A stretch of DNA of 64,000 nucleotides from Cordia subcordata (lineage: Eukaryota > Streptophyta > Magnoliopsida > Boraginales > Cordiaceae). Where the stretch lies: positions 21,116,001 through 21,180,000 of the forward strand of contig JAPTOF010000005.1 of assembly GCA_028554755.1 (NCBI GenBank), given 5' to 3'. The notes beneath the pieces were generated by a model. The model was not told where the DNA came from. It made no database searches and worked only from the letters and a program-made list of their open reading frames with translations. Made by a program: the position numbers and the translations under genes. Positions 51,508 to 64,000 of the stretch are shown here, piece by piece; positions within the stretch are counted from its first letter, which is position 1; every line of letters starts with the position of its first letter.

Positions 51508-51574
51508 GACTTGTTTGGATTGATTTTTTTTTTTTTTTGAAAAGAAAAACACTTTGTAAATCCAAACAGGCACC
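51508..51574. mobile_element. Deleted mini-copy of the Tourist-like MITE (67 bp)
   Basis: GACTTGTTTGGATTGATTTT follows TAA (51505-51507), and TAAATCCAAACAGGCACC forms the other end. Almost all of the interior is missing. It starts 42 bp after the tRNA gene. Confidence 0.6.
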
Positions 51575-52007
51575 AAATAGCTTATTAAGATGGATCGTAT
51601 TTTCATACAAATAAAGTAATTTTGATAATATATTAATAAAAATAGAGATTTGGTTAAAAAAAAAGAGTTATTAATTCATAGAAATTGAGACCATTGATTC
51701 ATCATGAACGTTTTCAGAAGGAACAACTTCAGACTTTCTTATAGCCGGCTGAAGTAGCAGCACAAAATTGGTCTTTATGATTAGATCATACATTGTTTCT
51801 AAGAGGTTAGAATCATTAGTAAGTGGATCAGTGATTACTGAAATTACATAATTTAACACTTATATAAAATAAATTTTTAGTAAGGACTAAATTAATTTTC
51901 AATATAGAAACACCTAAAAATAAATATATTTTCAGAAAATGTAATTTCAGCTTACTCTTGAATGACTCTCCCTCGGGAGTGAGTAAGATTGTACCCACAT
52001 TGAGTGT
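51575..52007. other. Intergenic DNA
   Basis: No gene is recognised. Confidence 0.4.
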
Positions 52008-52212
52008 GGGCTTGTTTGGGTTGGTTTTTCGCCAAAACGTTTTTTCCTTTAACTTTTGACAAAAGTGCTTCTTTGATAAGCTAAGATTTCTATCTAAGCT
52101 TTTCCAGAGTTTCATATTTTCTCGAAATCAAGCCAAATGCTTATTACAATATATACAATATTTTAAGGAATTTTGTTTTTCACAAAAAAAAAAAGCCAAT
52201 CCAAATAAGCCC
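52008..52212. mobile_element. Tourist-like MITE, copy 10
   Basis: The ends are GGGCTTGTTTGGGTTGGTTT and AAAGCCAATCCAAATAAGCCC. The flanking triplets differ (GTG and TAT), so the target duplication has decayed. It lies 100 bp upstream of the proteasome gene's promoter motifs. Confidence 0.65.
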
Positions 52213-52309
52213 TATATAGCTCCAGCCGAAAGTAGGAGCTTTTATTGTGGTTGATAACCAGTCCGCTACTTCAAAATTGAACAAACTCAAACTCGAAACC
52301 CAAAATTCA

Positions 52310-52404
52310 TGGGCTTCAACATGGGCAAGTTCACAAAGCCTTGTGAAGGATATCGCCTAATGAGAGGCCCATATTATCATAGTATGAAAAGCCCATCGGG
52401 CCCA
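52310..52404 (+). promoter_or_regulatory. Site II motif cluster before proteasome beta-5
   Basis: TGGGCT is at 52310-52315, GGCCCA at 52366-52371, AGCCCA at 52390-52395 and GGCCCA at 52399-52404. A pyrimidine-rich leader with a likely non-coding first exon ends at AAAAAG|GTACAA near 52515. An acceptor before the ATG (ATATAG at about 53613) gives a 5' UTR intron of about 1.1 kb. Site II elements are common in plant housekeeping promoters. Confidence 0.5.
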
Positions 52405-53621
52405 CAGTGTTGTAGTATGGCGCAAGAAAACTTTTTCCTCTTTATTTTTCTTCATCTTTTTCGTCAAAAATTTCTCAGCTCGTATTCTGAATCATCTTCG
52501 CAGCTTAACAAAAAGGTACAAAAATCTCACACATTACTTATTTCTTAACTAATTAATTAGTTAGTTAGCTGTTATTAGTTAATTGTTCGATCAAGTTTAA
52601 CATTTCTTAGATCTAATATATCATTCTTAGCCCTAAATTTTGTTACAAAAACAAGAAAATTAGCTGAATCGCTGACGTCATCGGAACATTTTTTAGCCAG
52701 TAATTGTTCGACTAGGGTTTATTTTGTCTGAAAGTGCTGTGTTAATGTAAGTTCGATTCAGCTGTCTTTGTTGCTGATGTCATCGCAAACATTTTTCTGT
52801 TCATATACTAAGGAATGATTAAATAAATTAAAGGACATGAGCCTATGGAAGTGTGAATCTTTTTATATGTAGAAATTGTTTTTCCCCCTTATATATTAAC
52901 GTGCCCATTTTTCGGATATTACGTGATTTAGTTAAGTTATTAGGAGTTTGATTAATTATTTATTAATAATTTTCTGCTTATAAGCTGAAGAGTTAATACA
53001 GTTGTGAAAGGATTAGAACTGTGTATTTGTTACTATTTTAAAATAGAATTTCGGAGCTCAATTAAGTATTACTGGAAAAAATCTGTTCATAAGCTGGATA
53101 AGTCACACGACAATTGAAGGAAAAACGATAGGTTTCTTTTTTTTTTTTTTAAGTTCATAACTCTTTCTATGGGTTAATGAGTTCATGTTTAATGGTTCTC
53201 ATTTATTAGTTATTGATTTCTTTTGAAGTTGGATTAGTTTACTATTCTCATTATCGGTAATTACTGTTTGTATGCTTAGGGTATAATGGGATAAATTAAA
53301 GTGAACAAAATTTTGTCTGTGAGTTGTGTTCCTATGGGTTGATGAGCTCATTTCTAGGTTATTTTTGTGATTGAGTTGATTTTAGAATCTCATTTGCTAT
53401 GAAGATAGTAGGATAATACAAAGCAAATAAAATATGATCTGTTTATGGTTAGAAATATTTTTTATGGATTAATGAGCTCACTTTAAGTTCATTCCGAGAT
53501 TCAGTCAGCTTTCTTTAGCGTTATATTATTCATTATTATTATTGTAATTATCGTTACTACTGATACTACTTATTCTTATTATTCATCTTGTTTTTTCATG
53601 TTTAGTTGATATAGGTTAAAA

Positions 53622-56260
53622 ATGATGAAAATTGACTTTAGTGGGCTTGAACCAACCGCCCCAATTCGGGGGAACACAAGTGAGTTATTGTGTGATGGGA
53701 TTTTGACTGCTCCATCGTTCCAGATTCCAGATACTACTGATGTGAGTTGAATTATTATGCTTAATTTTGGGTTCTACGAAATTTTTATACTGTATTGCTT
53801 TTTTGTGATTTTATAATTAACTTTTGCTGCTGTGGTGTTTCAGTTTGATGGATTTCAGAAAGAAGCAATCCAAATGGTGAAGCCGGCAAAGGGTACGACA
53901 ACTCTAGCATTTATCTTCAAGGAAGGTGTCATGGTGGCTGCTGATTCTCGTGCTAGCATGGGAGGATATATATGTGAGTCCTTATTTCCTTTCTGTATTA
54001 GTTTCTATTTAGCTAACTTATTGAGTCCTTATTTCCTTTCTGTATTAGTTTCTATTTAGCTAACTTATTCTATGACATGGTGTGTTTCATATGCACTACT
54101 CTTATTGGGAAAAGTTGAAGTGAAATCCGTGATTTTATCTGTCCTCCAAATCACGAATAAGAAGACAATACCCCCAAGTGTTAGATTCATGACCTGACTT
54201 ATTAAGATTGCTGGTGATGTAATAATGAGGCATCTTTATGCTGGACAAAGAAGTTTGTTTCTTTGTTTTTCCCCTTCTTTTAAGTTTGACAATGCTATTT
54301 GGTATTAATTCAGTGCTGCTGGTATCATCGTATGATATCCTGATTCTCATATAGGCAAAGTAGTTGTTATTGTTTTTATCTCTGCACTTGATTTGGATCC
54401 TCCATCTAGATATTTCTCAATTACTCAGAAACACTTAGTAGTGAATGCATCCATAGGCTTCATGATAAGATGATCAATATGAGGATTTGTATGCATGAGG
54501 ATTTCGTGGTAGATACACTTACAAATAGCACAAAATAGAGAATTTTAAGTTTGCCTATGGGTTTGGTCACCGATTTGTATTATGATAAAGATGATATGCT
54601 TTTAAAAAGAATACAATCCTTTGTTGCCTAGAATTAATGTTACTCTACGCATTTCAATTTTATAAGATTTCTATTTGTTTCATTTCTGCGTTTAAAGTAC
54701 AATGGTCTTCTTCTAATTTGCAGCATCTCAATCTGTGAAGAAAATTATTGAAATAAATCCCTACATGCTTGGCACAATGGCTGGAGGAGCTGCAGACTGC
54801 CAGTTCTGGCACAGAAATTTGGGGATTAAGGTTTGTAACTCTTTCTCTTTCGTCTGGTCTGCTCTAACGCCTTTCCATTGGTGCTTCCCATATATGGATA
54901 TAGACATGCTTTTTTTGTCAGAAGTGGCAAAAATACTGTATTGCATATGTTGCATTAACACTGAAAAGTTACTGAGTCTCAGTATGGATATTGTTATAGT
55001 TTTACTGGTTGTGGTTATTTTGGTCATAGGTATCTTGTCTTAACTCAGAATTTTTGCTATTAATACCTTTCTTTAGCAGTTGCTACCTAACTTGCTTGTT
55101 GATTAAGTGCCATATCACAGTACATTTGTTATTTCAAGTTTGATGTAATTGGAACTAGGAGGTATTTCCATGGATCATGTGTTAAGAAGAGCTAATAAGT
55201 TATGTCTTGCCTTCCTCAGTGTCGTTTACATGAACTGGCAAATAAGAGGAGAATTTCAGTCACCGGGGCATCAAAGTTGCTAGCAAACATTCTCTACCAT
55301 TACCGTGGGATGGGTTTGTCAGTTGGCACCATGATAGCTGGCTGGGATGAAAAGGTAATTAAAGATGAACTCTAGTAGGATTTTTATCCTGCCCTCTTTC
55401 TCTTGTGTAACCCTTTTTGCTTTTCTGATGTAGGGCCCAGGCCTATATTATGTAGACAGTGAGGGAGGACGTCTTAAAGGAACCCGATTTTCGGTTGGAT
55501 CTGGTTCACCATATGCTTATGGTGTCCTTGATAATGGGTATGTAAATGTTCTCTTCAGCTGATATCAGCATGCACATATCTTTTTTTGGCTCCTCGCTGC
55601 ATTAGAGAATGGAAGTTACACAATTGTGATGTTTGTTGAGAGTCATTTTAAAATTAAGTAATGAGGATCATATAGTCTGGAAAATTAAGTAAACTTTCCT
55701 TTGCCAGTATACATCTCCTCTCTTCTTTCTTCATTTCCTTTCTCTCTTTTTTAGGGTGCATTGGTTGGTGTTGGAATTAAGCGGCTAATTATCTAGAAAG
55801 ATGCTTTGAAGTAATAAACAAACATCTAAATAAATAAATAAAAGAAAAAAGTAGAGCACTCAACAGAGTACAACCTTAATTTTGTTTGCCATCTTATACA
55901 TTGCGTGTCATTTTTGTAGCTACCGCTATGACATGTCTGTCGAGGAAGCTGCAGAACTGGCTAGACGAGCTATTTATCATGCTACCTTCAGAGACGGAGC
56001 TAGTGGTGGTGTTGCCAGCGGTATGCTTCTTTATCTACTAATTCCCCTTGCTCTTGTACTCTCTCCTCCCTGCTACTCTTCTCTCTTTCACTTGCTGCGT
56101 TTTGACCGTGGCATCTCTTTTATTATCAGTGTATCATGTTGGAGCAAATGGATGGACGAAGCTATCCGGTGACGATGTTGGAGAACTTCACTACAAGTAC
56201 TACCCGGTGGAAGCAGCCGCAGTTGAACAGGAAATGGCCGAAGCATCAGGGTCTTCGTAG
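53622..56260 (+). CDS. PBE: 20S proteasome subunit beta-5 (chymotrypsin-like), 7 coding exons
   Basis: This is one of the three catalytic subunits of the 20S core; it cleaves after hydrophobic residues. Exons: 53622-53741, 53844-53973, 54724-54830, 55220-55354, 55434-55537, 55920-56020, 56130-56260. All are GT-AG with fitting phases and give 275 aa, one more than Arabidopsis PBE1. The propeptide ends KG57, and the mature chain starts at the catalytic Thr58 (TTTLAFIF). Asp74 (ADSRAS) and Lys90 (SVKK) match Asp17 and Lys33 of the mature enzyme. [25 protein letters not shown] and [14 protein letters not shown] are conserved. The gene appears intact and functional. Confidence 0.96.
53976..54069 (+). 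repeat. 47-bp tandem duplication at the exon 2 donor of beta-5
   Basis: Two near-perfect copies (53976-54022 and 54023-54069) of a unit starting GAGTCCTTATTTCC. The first begins two bases into the intron, so it includes the end of the GTGAGT donor. The second copy lacks the leading GT (TTGAGT) and so creates no second donor. Confidence 0.9.
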
Positions 56261-58168
56261 AGGGAGGACGAAAGGTTGCTTGCTTCGTGTGCTTTAATTT
56301 TCTGTTCTGTTCTGACAATTCTCATGCCCGGCTTTTGTACGATTTGAGATACAGATAATTGTTTGTGGTCATGAAGTTTACTTGAGCTTCAAGGCGGTCT
56401 ATGCTTCGTTGTCCTTGTATTTTCTTCTTCCATGCTTCCCCTACCTCCGTGCAGATTTGTGTATCTTTGGCTATTTATGTTTTCCTTCATTCGCTATTCC
56501 GTTCGAGATTTGATAAAGTACCTCAGATCTAGAGTTCAATTCCCATTTCTCAACACACAACCAGCATGAGTTTTTGACACACACTTCATAACTATTGGAA
56601 CTTCATAATCTCTTCTCCCTTCCGTGCTTCAACGATTTTCCTGTGCAACTACTAGGGCCAGAGCGTGAGCTTATGATATTTTCACCATCATACTCGGGGT
56701 CAAAGGGCAAGCTAATGAAGCTTTCCGTTGCTTGACTTCTGCCATCTAAAAGTCAAGGAGAGGATGCCGGTTGGAGAGGATTCGTGTCCGTGTACAGTTG
56801 TAGAATTAAACGTTTATAACGGAATCCTGCAATCAGTGCACGGAAACCCTCAATCCATTTATGTTGTCTGCGTGGGCACATGTACCAACTTGCCTATCTT
56901 TTTTTCTTTAATACTCTGATTTTGAAAATTTCTTTTAAAAATACCCTTATTTTAGATTCGTTCTTAAATATATTCTTTTTCGATATTTTAATTATTGAAA
57001 CAGTAAATGAGTTATCGTTTTTGAGACGTTTCAAATTTTCATATTTGAATTTTAAATAAATTACGTAATCAAGGTGAATTTGGTAATTAAATTACTAAAC
57101 CAGTAAGTGGCTTACCGTTTAGGTAACAGACCTACCGAAACAAAAGTTGGGGGGGGGGGAGGGTTTGGATTTCTTTGGAATCTTTTGCAATCATAACTTT
57201 TTTTTTTTTTTTTTTAATTTCCAAAGGGTTAAACTTGCATGCCACGGGCCGAAAGAAAAAGCCAATAATGGATTTTTGTCCAATTGCATTAAAAAGATTA
57301 GTAGGTCACTTACTATTCAGTAATTCAATTACTGAATTCACATTATTTATGCAACTCATTTAAAATTTAAATATAGGAATTTGAAATGTGTTGAAAACAA
57401 TAATTTATTCACTGTTTTGATAATTCAAATATCAAAAAGGGTAAATTTAAAAAACAAAAATCCCCCATGTACTTACTGTTAAGTTTTTATGCTCCTTCAA
57501 TTCTGGAATGTGTTTTTCTTTCTTCACTCTCCTTTACAATAAATAGACAAGTGAGGCCCCACCAGTGATTAGTGAAGGTATAAAGCCCAAACCTCAATGT
57601 TGTGTGTACGCTTTTGATCTACCTTCACTATAACGCAAAGGCTTATTATGTGTCATTTTGTCCTGGATTATTATTATCTTTGTCCTGGATTATTACGTGT
57701 TAAGTAATCATTTCTAATTGTAATAGTATATTTCTTTTTCATTTATAGTAAGAGTTTTATTCTAAAAAAGCTTAGCTCGATTCTAAAATTATAAATTTGG
57801 TAGAACAACGACACCCTCAAAACATGTTAATCAATCGAAATAAATTTAAATTGAAAGTTTTTTTTTTTTCAAAAAAAAAAAAAAACTTGACTAGTCATTA
57901 TGTGACTGATCACGTTAGTTATTGCTAAGTTTGAAAATAAAATAATGAGTCTCTAGGCATTTGTCGATCCAATAAATGACACTGCTCATCTAGATCATAA
58001 ATGGCAGACATTTTTGTTTCGTGTCCTTTATTAGCCCCAGTCCTTGAACAATGAAATACATATATACATACATATGCATACTGCTGCTCTGTTGTACGTG
58101 TGCCTTAAAATTCAAACCTTGTTTCTTTTCATGCATGTCATGCAAAAAATTACTTGGTATTTATTTAA
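56261..58168. other. Beta-5 3' UTR and intergenic DNA
   Basis: The first few hundred bases are probably 3' UTR. There is a G10-plus run near 57150-57162 and T-rich tracts. No further gene is recognised. The frame at 56728-56919 matches nothing I know. Confidence 0.45.
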
Positions 58169-58392
58169 GGGCCTCTTTGGATTAGTTTTTTTTTAGGAAT
58201 TTTTTTTTTTTCTAAAAAAGTTACATTAAATTTACAATAGTTATTTGATTTGATTTCCAAAAAAGTTGAAACTCTGAAAAAAATTCAAATACAACTTTTG
58301 TTAAAAGTCAGAATTTTCAGCTTATAAAAAAAATTGTTTTTCAAAAATTATTAAAAAAAACTCTTTTAAAAAAAACTAATCCAAACGAGCCC
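58169..58392. mobile_element. Tourist-like MITE, copy 11
   Basis: The ends are GGGCCTCTTTGGATTAGTTT and AACTAATCCAAACGAGCCC, with TAA on both sides (58166-58168 and 58393-58395). It is one of the best-preserved copies. Confidence 0.82.
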
Positions 58393-60943
58393 TAAGTTAG
58401 ATTGATGGCAATGGAAGGATACACGAGATTTTCCAATGGGGTTGTGTGTTTAAGAATAACCGCTTCAAATTCAGAATATTGAAGTAACAATTTTGTTAAC
58501 CGATCTATAATATTCATACTCATTATGTCTTACATCCATACACAAGATCAATCAATATTTGGTTTCGGAAGTGAGAAAGAAATGGTGATAGCATTAGATG
58601 CAATTCTCACGTATGAAGACATTAGATTACTGATAAATCACGCTCTTATTTACAGTTTCAAAACCTAAGTCCTTTAAATCGAATTATTACTTGAATTTAA
58701 AATCATACTCATCTCATATCTCATACCAATATACAAAATCTAATTGATGCTTTTAAATATATCAGAATGACATGAAGACAAGCAACCCAAAATGCGGGCT
58801 GGAATGAACGTGCAATCTCCCACTCTTTTTCCAGCTTTGTTAGCTTCTAAGCATGTTTTTCATGATTGAGTGTGAAATATAATCAAGCACATCTCCACTA
58901 AACTATCAGTGGTGGTGTATTCTTTATGGACAAAGACAATGATGTAATAATTCTAGGTAATTGTTGGTAATAAGTATGGACTGACATTGTGCTCCTATGA
59001 TTTGAAAAGCAAAATCCTATAAAATATAAACAAAAATTGCCTACAAAGATGTTATGTTTCTAAACGAAACGTATCGTATACATGAAAGCAATTTTATTTT
59101 TGTATTAAACATCAACTAAGCTCAAACAGTGACCTCATGTTATTAGTTATCAAAATTATGAATGAATCTACACATTAGCAAAATTTCATAGGAAAAATTA
59201 GTACATTGAGAATTCAAGTATTGACTGCATCATTAGTCCGATTCTTTGTAATTCTTACCCATAATAACAAACTTGCAAAATGGACTTTTTTGTCATAAAA
59301 AGATTTATTGTTCCTGACTCTGCTTCATCTTAATTGTTATTTGAACAACTAAAAGAGTCTTGTCTTAGTCCGAGTGGGGACAGCATTTCTCTTCTGCATG
59401 TCCATAGAATTTTGCTAAATCCAAACATCTCAGAGATAGCTAGAGAGGTAGGAATTTCTCGATCTCGTTTAGTGAGATTTTTGAATGGATAAAATACTTA
59501 TTTATTTAGTGGAAAATATAAATATCCTTGACTATCTCGCCTAGCAACATACACCACTAAAGCACTTATATCAAATTCTGAATACTCAATGATTATTTTA
59601 GCTCTTGATTAAATCTCAAAATGTTATGAGACTAGAGACTAGACAATAACTATGTGAGTTAGGTGGATATGTACCATTTGAATTAATTGAAAGAATCATC
59701 CACAAATTTATTGAAGTTTCGGGAAAGCACAACACCAGAATGCCTGGAAATGGACCCATAACCATAGTTAATGCCTAATTAATGCAGCACATTCATCTTT
59801 CCCCTTCTTACCAAAGGTCCAAACTTTAGGTGTTTGTGATGGTCTGTTGTTAAACATTCGAATGATTTAACTGATGAACTGAAATACCTTTGAAAGTTAT
59901 CTTATAGTTACTCAAAGTAATGCTTTTGGTCTAATTTTCACTCTGAAAATGGAACATGACTCGCTTTGATACATTTTTTTAACCCAACAACCTAGTAGCA
60001 AATAGAGATAAAGGAAAAAACAAGGAAAAGACAAAAGAAATTGTGTTCTTTTTTTTTTTTTTTTTAATTGCGTCAAACTCTCAAAGCCTCTTTAATAAGT
60101 CTTGATCCACTGTTAGGCAAAGTGAGAAAATTAATTTTGTTGGTGAAAATCACACCAAACAGGGAAAAAAAAAACAAACAAGAGGTCTTTTTGTATCTAT
60201 AAAGTAAAAAAGATTCGTAGTGAATTATATAAAGATTGCAACAATAAAAACACGCCTAAAAAAACATGTAAAACTTATTCATATTATTATTTTTAATATA
60301 AGCGCTTTTAAAGAACTAATCCAAACAAGTTCATACTCAACAAAAGACATGTACATGTACATGTTAAGGTGGTCATCATTGTTTCTTTTGGTAGTGTAAA
60401 AAACAAGTACTACTAATCTCTATCATTTTGACACTAGAAAGACCACATTGCTTTTCTTGCACTTCTCCTTTCTGTTAGGAAGCCTCTCCCTTTTTTTGGC
60501 TGGTTCTTGTCCCCACCCCCTCCATCATACACCCCCCCCACGCCACCGCTACCCCACAACCCACCCTCACCACCCCAACACCTTCATGAATTCAACGGTA
60601 TCTTTCTCATAAATACCTCACACCTTCCCTCTCTACCACCTCCACCACCACAACGCCATTTTCCTCCACCTTTCTCTCCCAAAAATCACACACACACATT
60701 TTTTTTTTCTTTGGTTTTATTTTTATTTTACGACACCATCCAAAAAAAAAAGAAGAAGAAAGAGAGCGCAAAAAAAGGGCAACATGTTTAAGAAAAACTT
60801 GGGTTTTGGTATTTAAATTGTACTTAGGTGTTTCTGCTCCAGCAGACACTGCTTTGTTTAGTGTTTTATGCTGACGTCATCAAATTAAAGACATATAACA
60901 TAAGACAATTACGAAAAAAAGGGAGAGAGAATCTAAGGAAAGT
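58393..60943. other. Intergenic DNA and LRR kinase upstream region
   Basis: A MITE right-end fragment (CTAATCCAAACAAG) lies at about 60304-60331. A C-rich, G-poor tract at 60510-60680 (CCACC and CCTCC runs) and an (AC)n tract near 60690 sit 250-430 bp before the kinase ATG, probably promoter or 5' leader. No other gene is recognised. Confidence 0.45.
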
Positions 60944-63900
60944 ATGTTTAGTAGATTTTCTTATTTTTTCATTTTTCCCCTTTGGTTGACTTGTTTTCAG
61001 CTGCAGCTGAACGTCGTCGTTTCGTTAAGCTCTGATGGGTTGTCTCTTTTGTCTTTGAAGGCCGCCGTGGACGGCGGCGCCACCGCTTTTTCTGACTGGA
61101 ATGAGAATGATGACACCCCTTGCCGCTGGACCGGGATTTCCTGCTCCAACATATCCGGCGCCGGCGAGCCCCGAATCGTCGGAATCGCCCTCGCCGGCAG
61201 GAATCTCCGGGGATATATCCCGTCGGAGCTTGGAAGTTTGACTTATCTCCGGCGACTCAACCTCCACGACAACCAATTCTCCGGCGCGATCCCGGACCAG
61301 CTCTTCAACGCTTCGTCACTTCACAGCTTATTCCTCTACAGCAACAACTTCTCTGGAGAGCTCCCGCCGTCAATTTGCAACCTCCCGCGGCTGCAAAACC
61401 TCGACTTGTCGAAGAATTCGCTTTCGGGTCACCTCTCCAGAGAATTACGGAGCTGCCGGCAGCTTCAGAGACTCATTCTCGCCCGAAACAAGTTTTCCGG
61501 TGAGATTCCGCCGGGAATCTTCCCGGAGCTCGCCAACCTTGAGCAACTTGATCTCTCAGATAATTCATTTTCGGGGTCGATACCAGAAGATATCGGAGAA
61601 TTGAAGTCCTTATCAGGGACTCTAAATCTCTCATTCAACCATTTTAGTGGAGAGCTTCCAAAATCCATGGGTGATTTACCATTAACAGTTAGTTTTGATC
61701 TTAGGAAAAACAATTTACGCGGCGAAATTCCACAAACCGGGTCGTTTGCTAATCAGGGTCCAACTGCATTCTTGGACAATCCATTGTTGTGTGGATTTCC
61801 TATACACAAGTCCTGTAAGAATAGCTCGGGAACTGTGGCGGGTTTGGGAAATCCAGTCGGAGAAAACGAGGATAGAGGATCGCGAAAAGGGATAAAACCC
61901 GGGTTGATTATATTGATATCGGTGGCTGATGCAGCCGGAGTGGCATTTGTAGGATTAGTGATAGTGTATGTGTACTGGAAAAAGAAGGATTCGGGTGGGT
62001 GTAGTTGCACAGGGAAAGGGAAGTTTGGTGGGAGTGAGAAGAGAGGCTTGTGTGCATTCCCTTGTGTTGGTAACTTCCCGGGTCATGAATCCGAGTTGGA
62101 CTCCGAAAAGGGTGGTGGAGGGGGTAGTAGTGGCATCAATGGTGGTGATGGGGACCTTGTGGCAATTGATAAGGGATTCAATTTTGAGCTTGATGAGTTG
62201 CTGAGGGCGTCGGCTTATGTGTTGGGGAAGAGTGGGTTGGGGATAGTTTATAAGGTTGTGCTCGGGAATGGGGTGCCCGTGGCGGTTAGGAGATTGGGGG
62301 AGGGTGGAGAACAGAGGTATAAAGAGTTTGTGGCCGAGGTTCAGGCAATCGGGAGGGTGAAGCATCCGAATGTTGTGAAGTTGAGGGCTTATTACTGGGC
62401 TCCTGATGAGAAGCTTCTCATCAGTGATTTTATCTCCAATGGCAACCTGGCTTCTGCTCTTCATGGTAAGTTCACTCCTTGTTCGTACATTTGGTTGTTT
62501 TCTGTAGAATTTGATTTCTTTTTAAGTCAACTATTAATGTATTTTCTGTATCATAGTGATATGATTTTGTCTTATCGAATGGAATCACTGGCAATAGCAT
62601 ATATCTTTGTAGAATATCATGCTCTGCCTTGGCAAAGCGGCAGTTTATAAGCCCAAGAATCAAGGAATAATAGGTAAGAAAGGTAGAATTTATTGGCCAA
62701 GCAACGAGATTAGAGGTGCATATGAGCAAGTATTTTATTTCTAATTCATTGAGGGGTGACCATGAATGGGTCATTTGAGGGGGAAAGAAAAAAAAGAAGC
62801 GGGATCTGCTAAAATGTGGATGAACTAATATGAGACAAGTTAGAACTATTTTTAGAACTTCTTTTTTTGGCCAAACTATGATTGACAACCATCGAGATTA
62901 CAGATGCATAATAGTCGATTGCCCTAATCTTATTGGCTATGTCCACTCCGCTATAATTTAGAACTATTCTTTTTCTTTCGGTCGAACTATAGTTGACAAG
63001 GTTCAGTTGATTATTCCTCTCGATGTTGAATTAGATTACCATAATTCGATTTCTTGCGATCCTTGAGATGAAAGATAGTCACAAGGTGAAGCATTCCAAA
63101 CTCTGTGGCCCCCAAAATGATGAGAGTTAAAGATTGTGTTCGGCAGACATGCTTCATTAAGAAGTTGCACTTGAAAATGTGTTAATCATTTTTAGAGTGG
63201 GTACGGGCACTAATAAAGCATATCTTTTTCTTTTCCTTCTTTTCTACAATGTATCATTACTAATATAAAGTAACTCATTTGAGACAACCATACTGGGTTG
63301 ATAAGAAATGCTTTCTAAAAGAATTTGCTCTAATTCAAAAATTCGAGTTTGTTTTTAGTTTACAGGCCATCATATTAGATGGCGTCAATAGATTAGTCTG
63401 TGTTTGAAGTTCCTGTGCGATCTTTTGTAATAAAACCGTCTTTGGGTTAAAGCAGAGGTGGAAATATTCGTGATCACTCACATGTTGTCAGAGGTTGAAA
63501 TACAGTCGTTTTTTCAGAGACAAGTATCATTGACTTACCACCTAATTTTGAAGGCAAATTGTTGCTGATATAGTTGAACATTTAGTTGAACATTTGGAAA
63601 TCAGTTTTTCTTTTGTTTCCTCGTAAAGATTGCAGGTAACCATGGTTTTCCATCTTCATGCAGGAAGAACAGGCCAGTCGTCTTCAAGCTTGTCATGGTT
63701 TCTTAGGCTAAGGATTGCAAAGGGAACAGCTCGGGGCTTGGCCTACCTCCACGAATGTAGTCCAAGAAAATTTGTCCACGGAGACATTAAACCTTCCAAC
63801 ATCCTCCTTGACAGTGATTATCAGCCATACATTTCAGACTTTGGCCTCAACCGGCTGATTAACATCACAGGAAATGATCCTTCCTCGTCTGGTGGCTTTA

Positions 63901-64000
63901 TGGGAGGAGCACTTTCCTATCTCAAATCAGCTCAAGCAGACCGACCCAACAACTACCGAGCACCAGAAGCTCGGATCTCTGAAAATCGACCAACTCAAAA
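60944..64000 (+). CDS. LRR receptor-like kinase, atypical kinase domain (partial)
   Basis: This is a plasma-membrane receptor-like protein. Exon 1 is 60944-62465, and exon 2 starts at 63664 and runs past the window. Signal peptide about 1-28. LRR N-terminal cap with DWNENDDTPCRWTGISC. About five or six LRRs (90-265). Transmembrane segment about 320-345 (IILISVADAAGVAFVGLVIV), then a basic stop-transfer KKK. The kinase starts at about 408: glycine loop GKSGLG, VAVRRL with Arg449 where the ATP-anchoring Lys is expected, HGDIKPSNILLD (HGD, not HRD), DFG intact. It resembles Arabidopsis At1g25320/At1g67510 and is distantly related to ZAR1. Weak or absent catalysis is inferred. The C-terminus is not visible. 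Confidence 0.93.

Noticed and set aside
61120..62464. Several frames antisense or out of frame within the LRR kinase exon
   Set aside because: Shadows of a GC-richer, strongly conserved coding exon.

Overview
This window is nuclear DNA of a flowering plant, most likely a eudicot. It is AT-rich. The genes have GT-AG introns, and their protein sequences closely follow those of Arabidopsis and other dicots. The spaces between genes hold plant-type transposons: a copia element, Tourist-like MITEs, a TRIM-like element and SINE-like insertions. Nothing looks bacterial, organellar or viral. The species cannot be named from the sequence alone.

Layout. 1-5.5 kb is AT-rich intergenic DNA with one MITE and one arm of a 200-bp dispersed inverted repeat. 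5.5-11.9 kb is a dead Ty1/copia element on the minus strand, broken by a 1.76-kb solo-LTR-like insertion inside the reverse transcriptase active-site region and by the second arm of the 200-bp repeat. 13.8-17.5 kb (-) is a cytosolic-type adenylate kinase gene with 6 coding exons. It is divergent from 18.7-21.2 kb (+), the 51-kDa NADH-binding subunit of mitochondrial complex I, whose promoter has four site II (GGCCCA) motifs. 24.2-29.3 kb (+) is an 8-exon EEIG1/EHBP1-type (NT-C2) protein. Facing it at 29.8-31.8 kb (-) is a DUF2828/vWA-like gene broken by two frameshifts. 34.1-38.7 kb (-) is a U-box/ARM E3 ligase of the PUB6/7/45 group, with a SINE in its first coding intron.

39-53 kb is a long gene-poor stretch. 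It holds a tRNA-Leu(UAA) gene, a complete 470-bp TRIM-like LTR element with 5-bp target duplications, a 238-bp Mutator-type MITE with a minisatellite core, a SINE-like retroposon, a 390-bp tandem duplication and several MITEs. 53.6-56.3 kb (+) is the proteasome beta-5 catalytic subunit with 7 coding exons. 60.9-64.0 kb (+) is an LRR receptor-like kinase with atypical kinase residues, cut by the window edge.

The genes are independent eukaryotic transcription units with no common pathway. Adenylate kinase and complex I share a divergent promoter region and both concern adenylate and energy metabolism; the U-box ligase and proteasome beta-5 both belong to ubiquitin-proteasome turnover. The most unusual content is the transposon archaeology. 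One MITE family has about ten copies in 64 kb, most with TAA-like target duplications, and several other insertions keep diagnostic target-site duplications that can be read directly. I found no clear candidate for a wholly new biological system.
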